Shown: in pieces, positions 1 to 9,581 of the stretch
How the letters are laid out: each line of letters opens with the position of its first letter
How positions within the stretch are numbered: position 1 is the first letter of the stretch
From: Candidatus Gastranaerophilales bacterium
Lineage (GTDB): Bacteria > Cyanobacteriota > Vampirovibrionia > Gastranaerophilales > Gastranaerophilaceae
Assembly (NCBI GenBank): GCA_947624645.1
Contig: CANQLG010000022.1
Location: forward strand, 1 to 32,916
Length of the DNA: 32,916 nucleotides
Direction of reading: 5' to 3'
Made by a program: the position numbers and the translations under genes
The notes under the pieces: model-generated
Database searches by the model: none
Told to the model about the DNA's origin: nothing
Seen by the model: only the letters and a program-made list of their open reading frames with translations

Positions 1-2493
1 TGGCAATAACGGCAGATATTGCCTTAGTTCATCACTTATATTAAATACTCCCGTATTCGCTGCTACAAGGTTCCTTACTACCTCTTTCTTTCTCTTTTGA
101 GATATCTCGTTTATATTTTGTTTATTTATTAATCCCTTAAATTGTGCAGCTGCTACTATATCATCTTTTGATAATCCTCTTGCTACATCCTTCCCGATTA
201 TCCGTTCTACGGCCTTTATATCTTGTATCGTTATTGTATTTGATTCTAAGACTGCTATTATATACTGCGGTGTTAGTTCTTTTTCTTCTATTTGTTCAAC
301 TAATTTTTTTGTTGATTTAATACTTTCTTCAGTAAGAAAGGCATGCTGCATTATAGTCGCTATATCATCACCGGAAAAACTTTTTTTATTTATTAATGTA
401 ATTAAAATTTCTTTATTTTTAGGAGATATTTTTGTAAAAACTTTAAAAATGTTCTCACCGGAAAACCTGAAATTATTATCTTTATCTTTTTCATTAATTA
501 ATTTATCTAAAATATCCTTATTATCCGGGGTTATTTTTAACAAAATTAAAGCAAGCTCATAATACTTAAACCTAAAGTTACCGTCTTTATCTTGTGCATT
601 AACTAAATTATTAACAACTTCCTTATTTTCAGGGGTTATTTTTGACAATATGTAAGCAATATTCTCACCAGAATACCTAAAGTTATTATCTTTATTTTTT
701 GTATTAATTAATTTATCTAAAGTATCTTTATTTTCGGGGGTAATTTTTGACAAAATAGTAGATATATCCTGACAAGAAAACCTAGAGTTATCATCTTTAT
801 CTTTTGCATTAATTAAGGTATCTAAAATTTTTTTATTTCCCGGGGTTATTTTTTTCAAAATGTCAGTAATACCATATCTATCAAACCTGAAATTACCGTC
901 TTTATCTTGTGAACTAACTAAAGTATTAACAAATTCTTTATTTTCAAGTGTTATGCTTGATAAAATGTATCCAATATCAGAGCCACAAAACCTGAATTTT
1001 TCGTCTTTATCTTTTGTATTAATTAAGGTATCTAAATTTTCTTTATTTTCAGGAGTTATACAAGATAAAATGCCTGCAATATCAGAGCCACAAAACCTGA
1101 AATTATCGTCTTTATCTTTTGTATTGATTAATGTATCTAAAATTTCTTTATTTTCAGGAGTTATGCAAGATAAAATGCCTGCAATATCAGAGCCACAAAA
1201 CCTGAAATCATCGTCTTTATCTTTTGTATTGATTAATGTATCTAAAATTTCTTTATTTTCCGGGGTTCTTGCTTGCAAAATGGAAATAATTTCATAACTA
1301 TTAAACCTGAAGTTATTATCTTTATCTTTTGTATTAACTAAAGTATTTACAAATTCTTTATTTTCCGGGGTTATGTATGAAAAGATGCAGGCAATTCCAC
1401 GACCATCAAATCTAAAATTATTGCCTGTTTTATCTTTACAATCAATTAAGGTATCTAAAATTTCTTTATTTTCTGAGGTTATTGCTTTCAAAATATCAGT
1501 AATACCATGTATATTAAACCTGGAGTCATTATATTCATCTTTTGCAGTATATAATATATCTGCAACATCAAATATAATATCCTTATTATCAGGGGTAATG
1601 CTTGAAAGAATCAGGCTAATATCGCTTCCTTTAAACTTATAATTACCATCTTTATCTATGGCATTACATAATTTTTTAAATATTTCATTATTTTCAGGGG
1701 TTATGTTTGAACTGATGGAGATAATATCGCTAGTGCCAAAATCAAGAAATTTACCATTTTCATTTTTTGCTTTAATTAATGTATTTAAGATATACATATT
1801 TTCGGGAGTCATATCTATATTTTCTAGAATATTAGAAATAAAAGCTCCCGTAAATCTAGAAGAAACTTCACCATATCCGTAAGGTATGCGTACAATATTA
1901 TTATCTTTTATCATTTCTAGCAGTATATCCCTATTCTCAGGGGTAACGTTTGGTATAATTATAGCAAGATCATCCATATAAAATCTGCGCGACGAAGCTT
2001 GTTCAGAATCTAACATTGCTTGTAAAATATCTTTATTCTCAGGGATAACATTATAAAGTACGGATGCTATATCATCTCCTGAAGCTGGAGTTGCGTAATA
2101 AAATAATTCATTAAAAAGTTTCATGTCATCTTCTAAGTATCCGCTTAAAAGATAACTCTTGCATTTTTTATTTATTTCTTTTGAATCTAAACCGTCATGA
2201 CTAATGTCAGATATAAATTGTATAAAACTTTTTTTCCTATTATTTATTCTGCCTTTAGTATCCATATTATCTAATTTTTCTATATAATTTTTTTTAGCAT
2301 CGGCAAGTAATTTGTTAAATAGTTCTGTTTCATTTTGTCTTGGATGATTAACAATAGCTTTGCCATATGCATTTAAAGCTTCAGATGCAGATATATCTGC
2401 TTGCTTTGGTTCAAGACCTGAAGTCTTTTTCTCTTTTTCTCTTGGTACTGGATTATTTACATTATTAATTCTGTTAATTTTGTTTATATCCAT
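1..2493 (-). CDS. Giant tandem-repeat protein, C-terminus beyond the left edge (partial)
   Basis: An open frame of 831 codons runs without a stop from an ATG at 2493-2491 to the window edge. A GGAG lies just upstream of the ATG. Residues ~1-145 form a charged, mostly helical N-terminal region without a signal peptide. Residues ~148-713 are sixteen tandem units, mostly exactly 35 residues, of the form xxITPENKEILDTLIN, then a DKDxNxRF loop, then a DIxxIL helix. The part after the repeats matches the neighbouring 1306-residue protein: NKQNINEISQKRKK here against NKQNINEISLKRKK there, and ISDELRQYLPLLP against VSDKLKQYFPLIP. The two are therefore tandem paralogs 45 bp apart. The paralog continues into an HD domain, so this one may too, but that lies outside the window. 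The function is not recognised. It is probably cytoplasmic, or exported by a route without a classical signal peptide. Confidence 0.85.
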   Translation of the reverse strand, partial: MDINKINRINNVNNPVPREKEKKTSGLEPKQADISASEALNAYGKAIVNHPRQNETELFNKLLADAKKNYIEKLDNMDTKGRINNRKKSFIQFISDISHDGLDSKEINKKCKSYLLSGYLEDDMKLFNELFYYATPASGDDIASVLYNVIPENKDILQAMLDSEQASSRRFYMDDLAIIIPNVTPENRDILLEMIKDNNIVRIPYGYGEVSSRFTGAFISNILENIDMTPENMYILNTLIKAKNENGKFLDFGTSDIISISSNITPENNEIFKKLCNAIDKDGNYKFKGSDISLILSSITPDNKDIIFDVADILYTAKDEYNDSRFNIHGITDILKAITSENKEILDTLIDCKDKTGNNFRFDGRGIACIFSYITPENKEFVNTLVNTKDKDNNFRFNSYEIISILQARTPENKEILDTLINTKDKDDDFRFCGSDIAGILSCITPENKEILDTLINTKDKDDNFRFCGSDIAGILSCITPENKENLDTLINTKDKDEKFRFCGSDIGYILSSITLENKEFVNTLVSSQDKDGNFRFDRYGITDILKKITPGNKKILDTLINAKDKDDNSRFSCQDISTILSKITPENKDTLDKLINTKNKDNNFRYSGENIAYILSKITPENKEVVNNLVNAQDKDGNFRFKYYELALILLKITPDNKDILDKLINEKDKDNNFRFSGENIFKVFTKISPKNKEILITLINKKSFSGDDIATIMQHAFLTEESIKSTKKLVEQIEEKELTPQYIIAVLESNTITIQDIKAVERIIGKDVARGLSKDDIVAAAQFKGLINKQNINEISQKRKKEVVRNLVAANTGVFNISDELRQYLPLLP
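355..2050 (-). repeat. Sixteen coding tandem repeats with a 105-bp period
   Basis: The equivalent TTTAT start of successive units falls at 481, 586, 691, 796, 901, 1006, 1111, 1216 and 1321, an exact 105-bp spacing. The next unit is one codon longer, and units toward the N-terminus (1500-2050) vary in length (35-43 residues). Each unit encodes helix - acidic loop - helix. The loop most often reads DKDxNFRF with Asp or Glu about four residues later. Length changes stay in frame, so the array is under coding selection. Confidence 0.9.
1061..1260 (-). repeat. Two nearly identical adjacent repeat units
   Basis: Positions 1061-1155 and 1166-1260 match over 95 bp with one difference (T1104 versus C1209). 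Other units of the array differ at many sites. The previous unit (961-1060) is also close. This suggests recent duplication by slippage or unequal recombination in the middle of the array. Confidence 0.85.
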
Positions 2494-2538
2494 TTTTACT
2501 CCAAAATTATAAAATACACCTATATATCGCCTTAAATA

Positions 2539-5500
2539 TTAATCACCAAATACTATAAACGGCATATCTTTTTTAATAGCATATTTTTTCAAAAAGTCTT
2601 TTTGTTTATTAACAAACTTTATTACATCTCCGACTTTATCATTTTCACTGTACGCAAATACTCCCATTACCTCGGGATTTGTTATATACATTTCATTATA
2701 CGCTCGGTCCCCTTTGCGAGTATTTGAATTTATCGCAGAAAATGCCTGTATTATTTTATTTCTTACTTCTTCAGGTTCTATCGACGTAAACGGTTTATCC
2801 GCATTGTCTTTTACAAATTTGATATACTCTTCATCCGTCATTCCAAGTGTATCTTTTATTAATTCAGATATATATTTTCGGTCACTTTCTCTAAATCCGC
2901 CAAATATATAATTCCGTTTAAATTCATCTATATTTTTTCCGCGACCTGAACCTGCATCCGTTTCTCCACCACCATGCATATATTTTGTCGGGGTCGTTAA
3001 TAACACTCCCTGTGTCCTAAAAAATCTGTATTTACTCTCGGGCCGCTCCGTATAACTTACCGATAATAATGCTTCTGAATCCGGAAGCGCAAATGCTTCA
3101 AACTTTGCCAACTGGTTTGAATAATCTAATCCATGCGCAAAGAACTTTATATTCCCTGTATTTACATCCTCACTTGATTGTATCTTGCCTCTTCTTGACG
3201 AAAATCCGTGAGCCTCTATACCACTTGATATCGAGCCTTTCGGAAATCCTATCTTTTCCCAATCTCCATTTTCTACTTCATTATATTTTATTATTACAAG
3301 TCCGCCTCTATTTTTATATACGCCTTTTATATTTGTTGAACCGTCTGCATTTACTCTTGTTATTGCTTTTTCAATTTCACTTGCCTTCGGTATCGGTGTT
3401 ACCGGCATTAACGGCTGCGAGGTCTTTAATTCAGCTATATTTTTTTCTATGGCTTCAGAGTGTTCTTTGAATGCATCTTTAAATCGTTCATAAAAATAAT
3501 CGTCATTCTTTACCGCTTTCATATCAGCCTGGGTAAATATCTTTGATAACTCGAATAAATTATCATACTGCAAATCAAATGCAACAGATTGTTGTCTTTT
3601 TATAACATCAGATTTATTGGAATTTAGGTAGTTAAGCCATTCATGGTACCTTATTAAGGTATATAATTTAATTTTGTCATCTTTTGACATTTTCAATTTA
3701 TTTACTATATAGTATGTATCAAATGCACTCTCTTGAGGATGTGCTCCGTCCCGCTTCCCTTCCGTTTTATTTTGGTCGTGAAATAACGATGCTAAAAGCA
3801 TTATTTGTTTATCAGATTCGGATAATTCTTCGAAATTGGGATCCTGAACTATTTTTTGCATAACTTTTAAAGAATGCTTTATTAAATCAAAAGTGTGCGT
3901 TCCATGTTGACCTTTTTCTATTTGAGTTCTTAATTCGGGAAAATATTTTAAAGTTTGATTTAAATATTTTTCCAGTAACTTATTTTCTGTTTTTATAGGA
4001 TTATTCATTGAAAAAGCAATTACTTTCGGACGCAATTGTTCCACTACTGCTTTTGTTTGCAGATTATTTATCTGAGCTAATTTTTTCCCGTTATTTAAAT
4101 TTACGGGATATCCCGAAATACTAAATTTACTTTTTCTTTTAGAATCTGGTTGTGTTCCGTTTTCATTATGAACTAACTCAAACCCGTAATAATCATATAC
4201 TTTTTGTCTTTCTTGCGGAGTAAGATCTTTTACCGATTCATAAACATCTTTTATAAAATCTGATTTTTTATATTCCTGACTTATTGTTAAACTGTTAAAT
4301 TCCTCATCACTTATTGATTTTAATTCTTCTGCAAGATTATTTATACTCTTTTTACAATCTTTTATCTCGTCATCAGATAACGTATTTGTTTCAATACCTA
4401 TTGACCTGACTATTGACGGCAATAATGAACAGTATTCTTCTTGATTTGCCGGTATTAAAGGGAAATATTGTTTTAATTTATCGCTTACATGAAACAGTCC
4501 GCTGTTATTTTCTACTAACTTTCTTAACAGTGTTTTTTTCCTTTTTAATGAAATTTCATTAATATTTTGTTTATTACATAGCTCTACTAACTCAGCGCCT
4601 TTACTTATATCATATGCGGATAATTCCAGCATAACGTCCAAGCCGAGTATTCGCTCCATTTTTTTTATATCTTTATAATTTATTTTATTTATTTTTTTGA
4701 CTAATGCCTGAAAATACTTTGTGGGCATTTCGCCTTCTTGGATATAAGATATACATTTTTCAAGTTCTTCATACTTTTCGGTTGATATATTTCGGTTGCT
4801 TATCAAGGCAACTGCAATATCCGTTATTTCCTCAGGAAGAAATATTTTGTCTTTATTCACGATAAGTTTTTTTAGAAACTCAACATTTTCTTTTTGTGTA
4901 CCTTGTATTATTTGATTTAATATGTTTAAATCCATATCATAAGGTAATGATAATAATGTTTGCGCCATCTCAACTTTATTTTTATCACCCACTGTCAACC
5001 CAAACCAAGAGCTATTTTCTGTTGATTCAACTACCGATATAATATCTTTAATGTCATATTTATCAGGCAAATTTAACATCATTTCAATTATCGGTATAGT
5101 TTTTTTATTTGATTTTTGTATTAATTCTTCCAATTGAGATTTAAAAAAAGGATTATAATAAATATTGATTTTATCTAAAACTTTTAAAACAACTTGTGTT
5201 TTAATTTTTTTATCTTCTATATCTTCTCTTTGTTCTTCTAATGTTTGAGTAGCTTTTAATAATTCTTCTATTCCCTCCGGATATATTGAATATTTATCAG
5301 GTAATTCTATAAGTTTATTTGCGGCTTCTAAATTTATATCATCAATACAATTTAAAATTATACTTTTTTCATCATTTGTATATTTTTCATTATTAAATAA
5401 AAATTCCTCAACAAATTCTATTGTATTTTCATTTGTACCTTTAAGTATTCTTGAAATTTCTTCGGGCTTAAATTTATTATCGGATTTATCATTTATCAAT

Positions 5501-6459
5501 TTATCCGCTAATTTTATTGATGATGAATCATTTAAGTTTGAAATGATTAATGCCAGTTCTTTATTTGTATAAGATATATCAGGATCGTTTAACAATTGCT
5601 TTACATAATCAATTGTATCTTTATTTGTACCTTTTAATATTTGAGAAATTTGAGCACTATCAAATTTTAACTGACTATTTATGTATAATTTTTTATCTTC
5701 AGCTATAATATCCTTATTTATACCTGTTAATTCTTCCGCCAATTCTAAATTAGAATCATTTAAATTTTTTATTATGTCAATTTTTATATCCTTAGGATAT
5801 TCTTCATTTGAAAAATCAAATAATTTTTCTGCAAACTCAACCTTTGAATCAGTTGTATTTACTAATATCTCATGTATATCATTTTCATCAATCAAACTAT
5901 CTTTATCTGTTATTATTTTTTTTAATAGACCAACCGTTTTATCATTAACACAAAGCAAAATTATTCCCAATTCAGTTTCATCAATGGCTAAATCATTATT
6001 TTTCAGTATATATTGAGCTAATTCTTTTGCCTTTTGAGGTTCATTTAAAAGAAATTCTTTTGAATTGCGACTAATATCATAATAATTTTTAATCTGATTT
6101 TCATCTTTTCCAAATTCCAAAAAACCGTCAATTTTTTCTATATCTTCATAATTCATTCCCATATATAAAAATGGTAAAGCTAATCTGAACAATAAATCAG
6201 ATATGCCAAAAAGTTTATCTTTGGTCTCTTTATCGTTTATTCCCAAAAACTTTGCAAGTTCCATTCTCTTTTGTATAGGAACTTTAACGTAATCTTTTGA
6301 ACCGAATGAACATGATTTTATATTGGCTTTTGCATAGTTTGCAAGCAATTCGGATGCACCTGCATTTGTTTGTTTTAATTCAGCATTGATTTTAGTTTTT
6401 ACTTTTTGTTGTAATTCAGTTTTATTGATAAAATTTGCAGAACTATTACTAATTTTCAT
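2539..6459 (-). CDS. 1306-residue helical-repeat protein with HD domain and unassigned C-terminal domain
   Basis: The ATG at 6459 follows a CGGAG ribosome site. Residues ~70-600 are degenerate helix-loop-helix repeats of about 35 residues (for example EISRILKGTNENTIEFVEEF), related to those of the next gene. Residues ~850-985 look like an HD-superfamily metal-dependent phosphohydrolase: candidate ligands are H855/H862, the doublet H894-D895 in LFHDQNK, and D979 in QADMKAV. The HD substrate (nucleotide, cyclic dinucleotide or other) cannot be told. Residues ~1050-1306 form another domain with a Gly-rich GGGETDAGSGRGKN stretch starting near 1163 and a conserved-looking NEMYITNPEVMGVF around E1256. 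I do not recognise this domain. There is no signal peptide or membrane segment. The gene lies 57 bp after recN and 45 bp before its paralog. The HD assignment is fairly firm; the role is unknown. Confidence 0.85.
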   Translation of the reverse strand: MKISNSSANFINKTELQQKVKTKINAELKQTNAGASELLANYAKANIKSCSFGSKDYVKVPIQKRMELAKFLGINDKETKDKLFGISDLLFRLALPFLYMGMNYEDIEKIDGFLEFGKDENQIKNYYDISRNSKEFLLNEPQKAKELAQYILKNNDLAIDETELGIILLCVNDKTVGLLKKIITDKDSLIDENDIHEILVNTTDSKVEFAEKLFDFSNEEYPKDIKIDIIKNLNDSNLELAEELTGINKDIIAEDKKLYINSQLKFDSAQISQILKGTNKDTIDYVKQLLNDPDISYTNKELALIISNLNDSSSIKLADKLINDKSDNKFKPEEISRILKGTNENTIEFVEEFLFNNEKYTNDEKSIILNCIDDINLEAANKLIELPDKYSIYPEGIEELLKATQTLEEQREDIEDKKIKTQVVLKVLDKINIYYNPFFKSQLEELIQKSNKKTIPIIEMMLNLPDKYDIKDIISVVESTENSSWFGLTVGDKNKVEMAQTLLSLPYDMDLNILNQIIQGTQKENVEFLKKLIVNKDKIFLPEEITDIAVALISNRNISTEKYEELEKCISYIQEGEMPTKYFQALVKKINKINYKDIKKMERILGLDVMLELSAYDISKGAELVELCNKQNINEISLKRKKTLLRKLVENNSGLFHVSDKLKQYFPLIPANQEEYCSLLPSIVRSIGIETNTLSDDEIKDCKKSINNLAEELKSISDEEFNSLTISQEYKKSDFIKDVYESVKDLTPQERQKVYDYYGFELVHNENGTQPDSKRKSKFSISGYPVNLNNGKKLAQINNLQTKAVVEQLRPKVIAFSMNNPIKTENKLLEKYLNQTLKYFPELRTQIEKGQHGTHTFDLIKHSLKVMQKIVQDPNFEELSESDKQIMLLASLFHDQNKTEGKRDGAHPQESAFDTYYIVNKLKMSKDDKIKLYTLIRYHEWLNYLNSNKSDVIKRQQSVAFDLQYDNLFELSKIFTQADMKAVKNDDYFYERFKDAFKEHSEAIEKNIAELKTSQPLMPVTPIPKASEIEKAITRVNADGSTNIKGVYKNRGGLVIIKYNEVENGDWEKIGFPKGSISSGIEAHGFSSRRGKIQSSEDVNTGNIKFFAHGLDYSNQLAKFEAFALPDSEALLSVSYTERPESKYRFFRTQGVLLTTPTKYMHGGGETDAGSGRGKNIDEFKRNYIFGGFRESDRKYISELIKDTLGMTDEEYIKFVKDNADKPFTSIEPEEVRNKIIQAFSAINSNTRKGDRAYNEMYITNPEVMGVFAYSENDKVGDVIKFVNKQKDFLKKYAIKKDMPFIVFGD

Positions 6460-6516
6460 ACTTACTCCGAATTGTTTATAAAAAGGTTATCGGATATTTT
6501 TTTGAAAACTTTAATT

Positions 6517-8169
6517 TTATACACCCAAAAGATTTTTTGCAAATGCGGAAGAATCTTCGTTAATTTCACCCGCTGCTAACAGGGCTATTGCTTTTATCCT
6601 GTTTTCTCCGTCAAGATTATACACTTTAATTTTTGTTACATCAGTTTGTTCTTTTTTAACATAAAAATGCTTTGAGGCTTTTGCTGCAATTATAGGCTGG
6701 TGTGTTATCAATATTATTTGATGAGTTTTTGATAAATCACTGATTGCATCTGCTACCGATTGAGATGCTTTGCCCGAAATCCCAGTATCTATTTCGTCAA
6801 ATATTACAGTGTTTGTTTCATCCGCTTTTGCAAATATTGTTTTTATTGCAAGCATTATTCTTGATATTTCACCGCCGGATGCAGTTTTGGCAAGTGGTTT
6901 TACACCCTCTGATATATTTGTGGATATCAAAAATTCAACCTTGTCTTGACCTCTTTCATTGATAGGACACTCTTGTATATCTATTTCAAACCGTGATTTC
7001 GGAAGCTCTAATTTCTCTAATTCTTCTGTTACTGCTTTTGACAATACTTTTGCAAGTTCTTTTCTGGCATTAGATATTATTTCCGCTAAATTATTTATAT
7101 AACTTTCCAGTTCTTTTTCTTCTTTTTCCAGTCTTATAATGTCGTCTTGTGAACATTCTATATGACTTAATTCCTCTAATAGTCTGTCATAAGTACTTAA
7201 AATCTCTTCCAGACTTCCGCCATATTTACGTTTCAATTTTTCAAGCAGACTTAATCTTTCTCCTATATAATCCATTCTTTCATTGTCATTTTCTTTTGAA
7301 TCCGAATAATTCCTTAATTGTGAGGATATCTCTTTTAATGTTTCATATGAATTTATAAATTCTTCTTCAATGGGTTTTATTTCGTCATCAGTTGCACTTA
7401 ATTTAGAAAGATTTGATTTTACAGTTCCCAATGCACTTAATATATTCTCATCATTTCCGTTTAAAATATTATATGAACTATATGACAGTTCTTTTAATTT
7501 TTCTATATTCGATAATACTTCAAGCTCTTTTTCCAGCTTTTCACACTCTTGAGTATTTTCTATATTTGCATCTTCTATTTCTTTTAATTGAAATTTTAAA
7601 AATTCCTCCTGTTGATTTGAATTTTTAACTAAATTTCTTGCTGATTCAAGCTCTTTTTTTACTTTTTGCAATTGATTATATTTTTCAGCGAATATCTCAA
7701 TATTATCTCTATGAGGCTTAAGCGCAAAATTATCCAATAATATTATATGGTTTTTAGTTTGCAGATAATTATAACTTTGATGCTGTGTATGAATATCCAA
7801 AAATTTTTCTCTGATTTCTTTTATAAAATCTTGATTAACAAGTACTCCGTTTATTCTGTATCTGGAATTTGCAGCAAGGATTTCTCTTGAAATAATTATT
7901 TCATCATCAAATATTTCAATTCCGTTATTAACAAAAACATCCTTATTAAAATCAGGTTTTAATTTAACTGTTATTTCAATATAAGCTCTATCCGTTCCCG
8001 ATTTTATAACATCTTTATTGACTTTAGCTCCAAAAACAGCATCAATTGCACCTATAATAATACTTTTCCCGGCACCCGTTTCACCCGTAAAAACATTAAA
8101 CCCTTCATCAAAATTAAGGGTTAATTCATCTATTAATATATAATTTTTTACAGTGACGGATTTTATCAT
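6517..8169 (-). CDS. recN: DNA repair ATPase RecN
   Basis: RecN is an SMC-like ATPase that acts early in double-strand break repair by holding DNA ends. The 550-residue length is typical. The N-terminus has a Walker A GETGAGKS near residue 30. The middle (~160-360) is a coiled coil rich in Glu, Lys and Leu. The C-terminal part has the ABC signature TASGGEISRIMLAIK and Walker B TVIFDEIDTGISGKAS, the combination typical of RecN. The start overlaps the nadK end region with only 1 bp between the stop of nadK and the ATG, so translation is probably coupled. The nadK-recN pairing is common in bacteria. Confidence 0.97.
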   Translation of the reverse strand: MIKSVTVKNYILIDELTLNFDEGFNVFTGETGAGKSIIIGAIDAVFGAKVNKDVIKSGTDRAYIEITVKLKPDFNKDVFVNNGIEIFDDEIIISREILAANSRYRINGVLVNQDFIKEIREKFLDIHTQHQSYNYLQTKNHIILLDNFALKPHRDNIEIFAEKYNQLQKVKKELESARNLVKNSNQQEEFLKFQLKEIEDANIENTQECEKLEKELEVLSNIEKLKELSYSSYNILNGNDENILSALGTVKSNLSKLSATDDEIKPIEEEFINSYETLKEISSQLRNYSDSKENDNERMDYIGERLSLLEKLKRKYGGSLEEILSTYDRLLEELSHIECSQDDIIRLEKEEKELESYINNLAEIISNARKELAKVLSKAVTEELEKLELPKSRFEIDIQECPINERGQDKVEFLISTNISEGVKPLAKTASGGEISRIMLAIKTIFAKADETNTVIFDEIDTGISGKASQSVADAISDLSKTHQIILITHQPIIAAKASKHFYVKKEQTDVTKIKVYNLDGENRIKAIALLAAGEINEDSSAFAKNLLGV

Positions 8170-8170
8170 T

Positions 8171-9019
8171 TTATCCCTTCCAAGATAATCCCCAATGAAG
8201 TTTTTCTTTTAACACCGAATAAAAAGAGTTTTTCTGAAGATTTAATAAAACAAGTTTTGCACTATTTTCGCTTCTTTTAATTTCTATTTCCTGATTAACA
8301 CCTATATTCAGTGTTTTTTGACCGTCTGCCGATATTTTTAAAAGCGGTTTAATATGACTTGAAGTAATTTTGATTATCTCTGATGACGGTATTACTATTG
8401 GTCTTGCATTCATTGTATGGGGACATATAGGTACTATTACGATTGCATCTATTATTGGTGCCAATATAGGTCCGCCTGCCGATAATGTATACGCAGTTGA
8501 ACCCGTTGGGGTAGAAATAATTATTCCGTCCGCAAGATAATCACATACAATATTATCATTTATATGCACATATAATCTTGATGTCCTTGAAAAACTTTCT
8601 CCCTTTATTACTATATCATTTAATGCGTTAAGTTCTCCGTTCATAGCACTCAGCATTAGTCTGTCTTCTATTTTATATGCACCTTTTAAAATTAAATCTA
8701 TCGCTTCATCCGCTTGAGATTCTTTTGCCTGAGATAAAAATCCCAAACGTCCCAAGTTTATCCCCAAAATAGGCACCTCATACTCGGAATAATACCTTGC
8801 AGTCCTTAAAATTGTTCCGTCACCACCTAATACTATTGCAAAGGTTATATCGGATTTATAATCTTCCGTTGTATTTATTTCACTATTTATATTATGCTGC
8901 TGTAATATTTTTTTAATTTTATCTGCTACATATTGAGCTTTTTGGTTATCTTTATTATAAAATATACCTGTTTTCTTTAAATTTATTTCATCCCCTGTAA
9001 CAGATTTTATAATATTCAC
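8171..9019 (-). CDS. nadK: NAD kinase
   Basis: NadK phosphorylates NAD to NADP with ATP in the cytoplasm. The 282-residue protein has the diagnostic GGDGTILRTARYY (GGDGT motif), the NAD-site segment LGINLGRLGFLSQ, and the conserved TPTGSTAYTLSAGGPI motif followed by VPICPHTMNARPIVIP. All hallmark parts of the family are present. It sits 10 bp after the methyltransferase stop and 1 bp before recN, within the grpE-dnaJ gene series. Supplying NADPH for oxidative stress defence would fit beside repair and chaperone genes, but that is inference. Confidence 0.96.
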   Translation of the reverse strand: MNIIKSVTGDEINLKKTGIFYNKDNQKAQYVADKIKKILQQHNINSEINTTEDYKSDITFAIVLGGDGTILRTARYYSEYEVPILGINLGRLGFLSQAKESQADEAIDLILKGAYKIEDRLMLSAMNGELNALNDIVIKGESFSRTSRLYVHINDNIVCDYLADGIIISTPTGSTAYTLSAGGPILAPIIDAIVIVPICPHTMNARPIVIPSSEIIKITSSHIKPLLKISADGQKTLNIGVNQEIEIKRSENSAKLVLLNLQKNSFYSVLKEKLHWGLSWKG

Positions 9020-9029
9020 ATCTTTTCTC

Positions 9030-9581
9030 CTATAATTTATAAGCCATTAAAAGTCCATCCGGTAAATCTAAAATTTGTACCTGATAATCTTTATGGTTAG
9101 TTATTGCATTTACAAAAGGTTCTACCTTTTTTGCATGCGATAATACATTATCTGCCAAAATAACTCCGCCTTTTTTTAATAACGGATGTATTACCTCAAA
9201 GAATTTTATATACTCCTGTTTATTTGCATCCATAAATACAAGATCAAAATCTTCATTTATTTCATCTTTTATTACATCATAGGCTTGACCTATTTTAAAT
9301 GTTACATAATCAGCCAAACCGCATTCCGAAATATATTTTCTGGCAAGACATTGACGTTTTTCCCAAAACTCAATAGTCGTTAAGTGTCCGTTGGTATACT
9401 TTAGCGCATCCGCTATCCATATACCCGAATATCCGTTTGATGTCCCGAGTTCCAATACATTTTTTGCGCCCATTACCTTTATTAACATACTGATAAAATT
9501 ACCCGTTTGATGTGAAACATTCCAGTATTCGTCTGCGGTAGTTTCAAGTTCTTCCAGTATTACGTTTGTCTTACTGTCCAT
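9030..9581 (-). CDS. SAM-dependent O-methyltransferase (COG4122 type)
   Basis: The protein shows a class I methyltransferase core: motif I VLELGTSNGYSGIWIA binds S-adenosylmethionine, then LTTIEFWEK (acidic ribose-binding residue), DLVFMDANKQEY (metal/substrate motif of the catechol/caffeoyl-CoA type family) and KKGGVILADNVL. At 183 residues it is shorter than the usual ~210-220, mainly at the N-terminus. The ATG at 9581 lies inside the end of the upstream YVTN gene (11-bp overlap), which supports this start and translational coupling. The substrate cannot be inferred. Confidence 0.9.
   Translation of the reverse strand: MDSKTNVILEELETTADEYWNVSHQTGNFISMLIKVMGAKNVLELGTSNGYSGIWIADALKYTNGHLTTIEFWEKRQCLARKYISECGLADYVTFKIGQAYDVIKDEINEDFDLVFMDANKQEYIKFFEVIHPLLKKGGVILADNVLSHAKKVEPFVNAITNHKDYQVQILDLPDGLLMAYKL

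Noticed and set aside
860-1882. Plus-strand open frames across the repeat region
   Set aside because: They follow the repeat on the antisense strand, lack ribosome sites and give low-complexity peptides; the minus frame is open for 831 codons.
355-2050. Regular direct repeats as a possible CRISPR array
   Set aside because: The 105-bp period has no repeat/spacer alternation, and the array is one open frame encoding a periodic protein.
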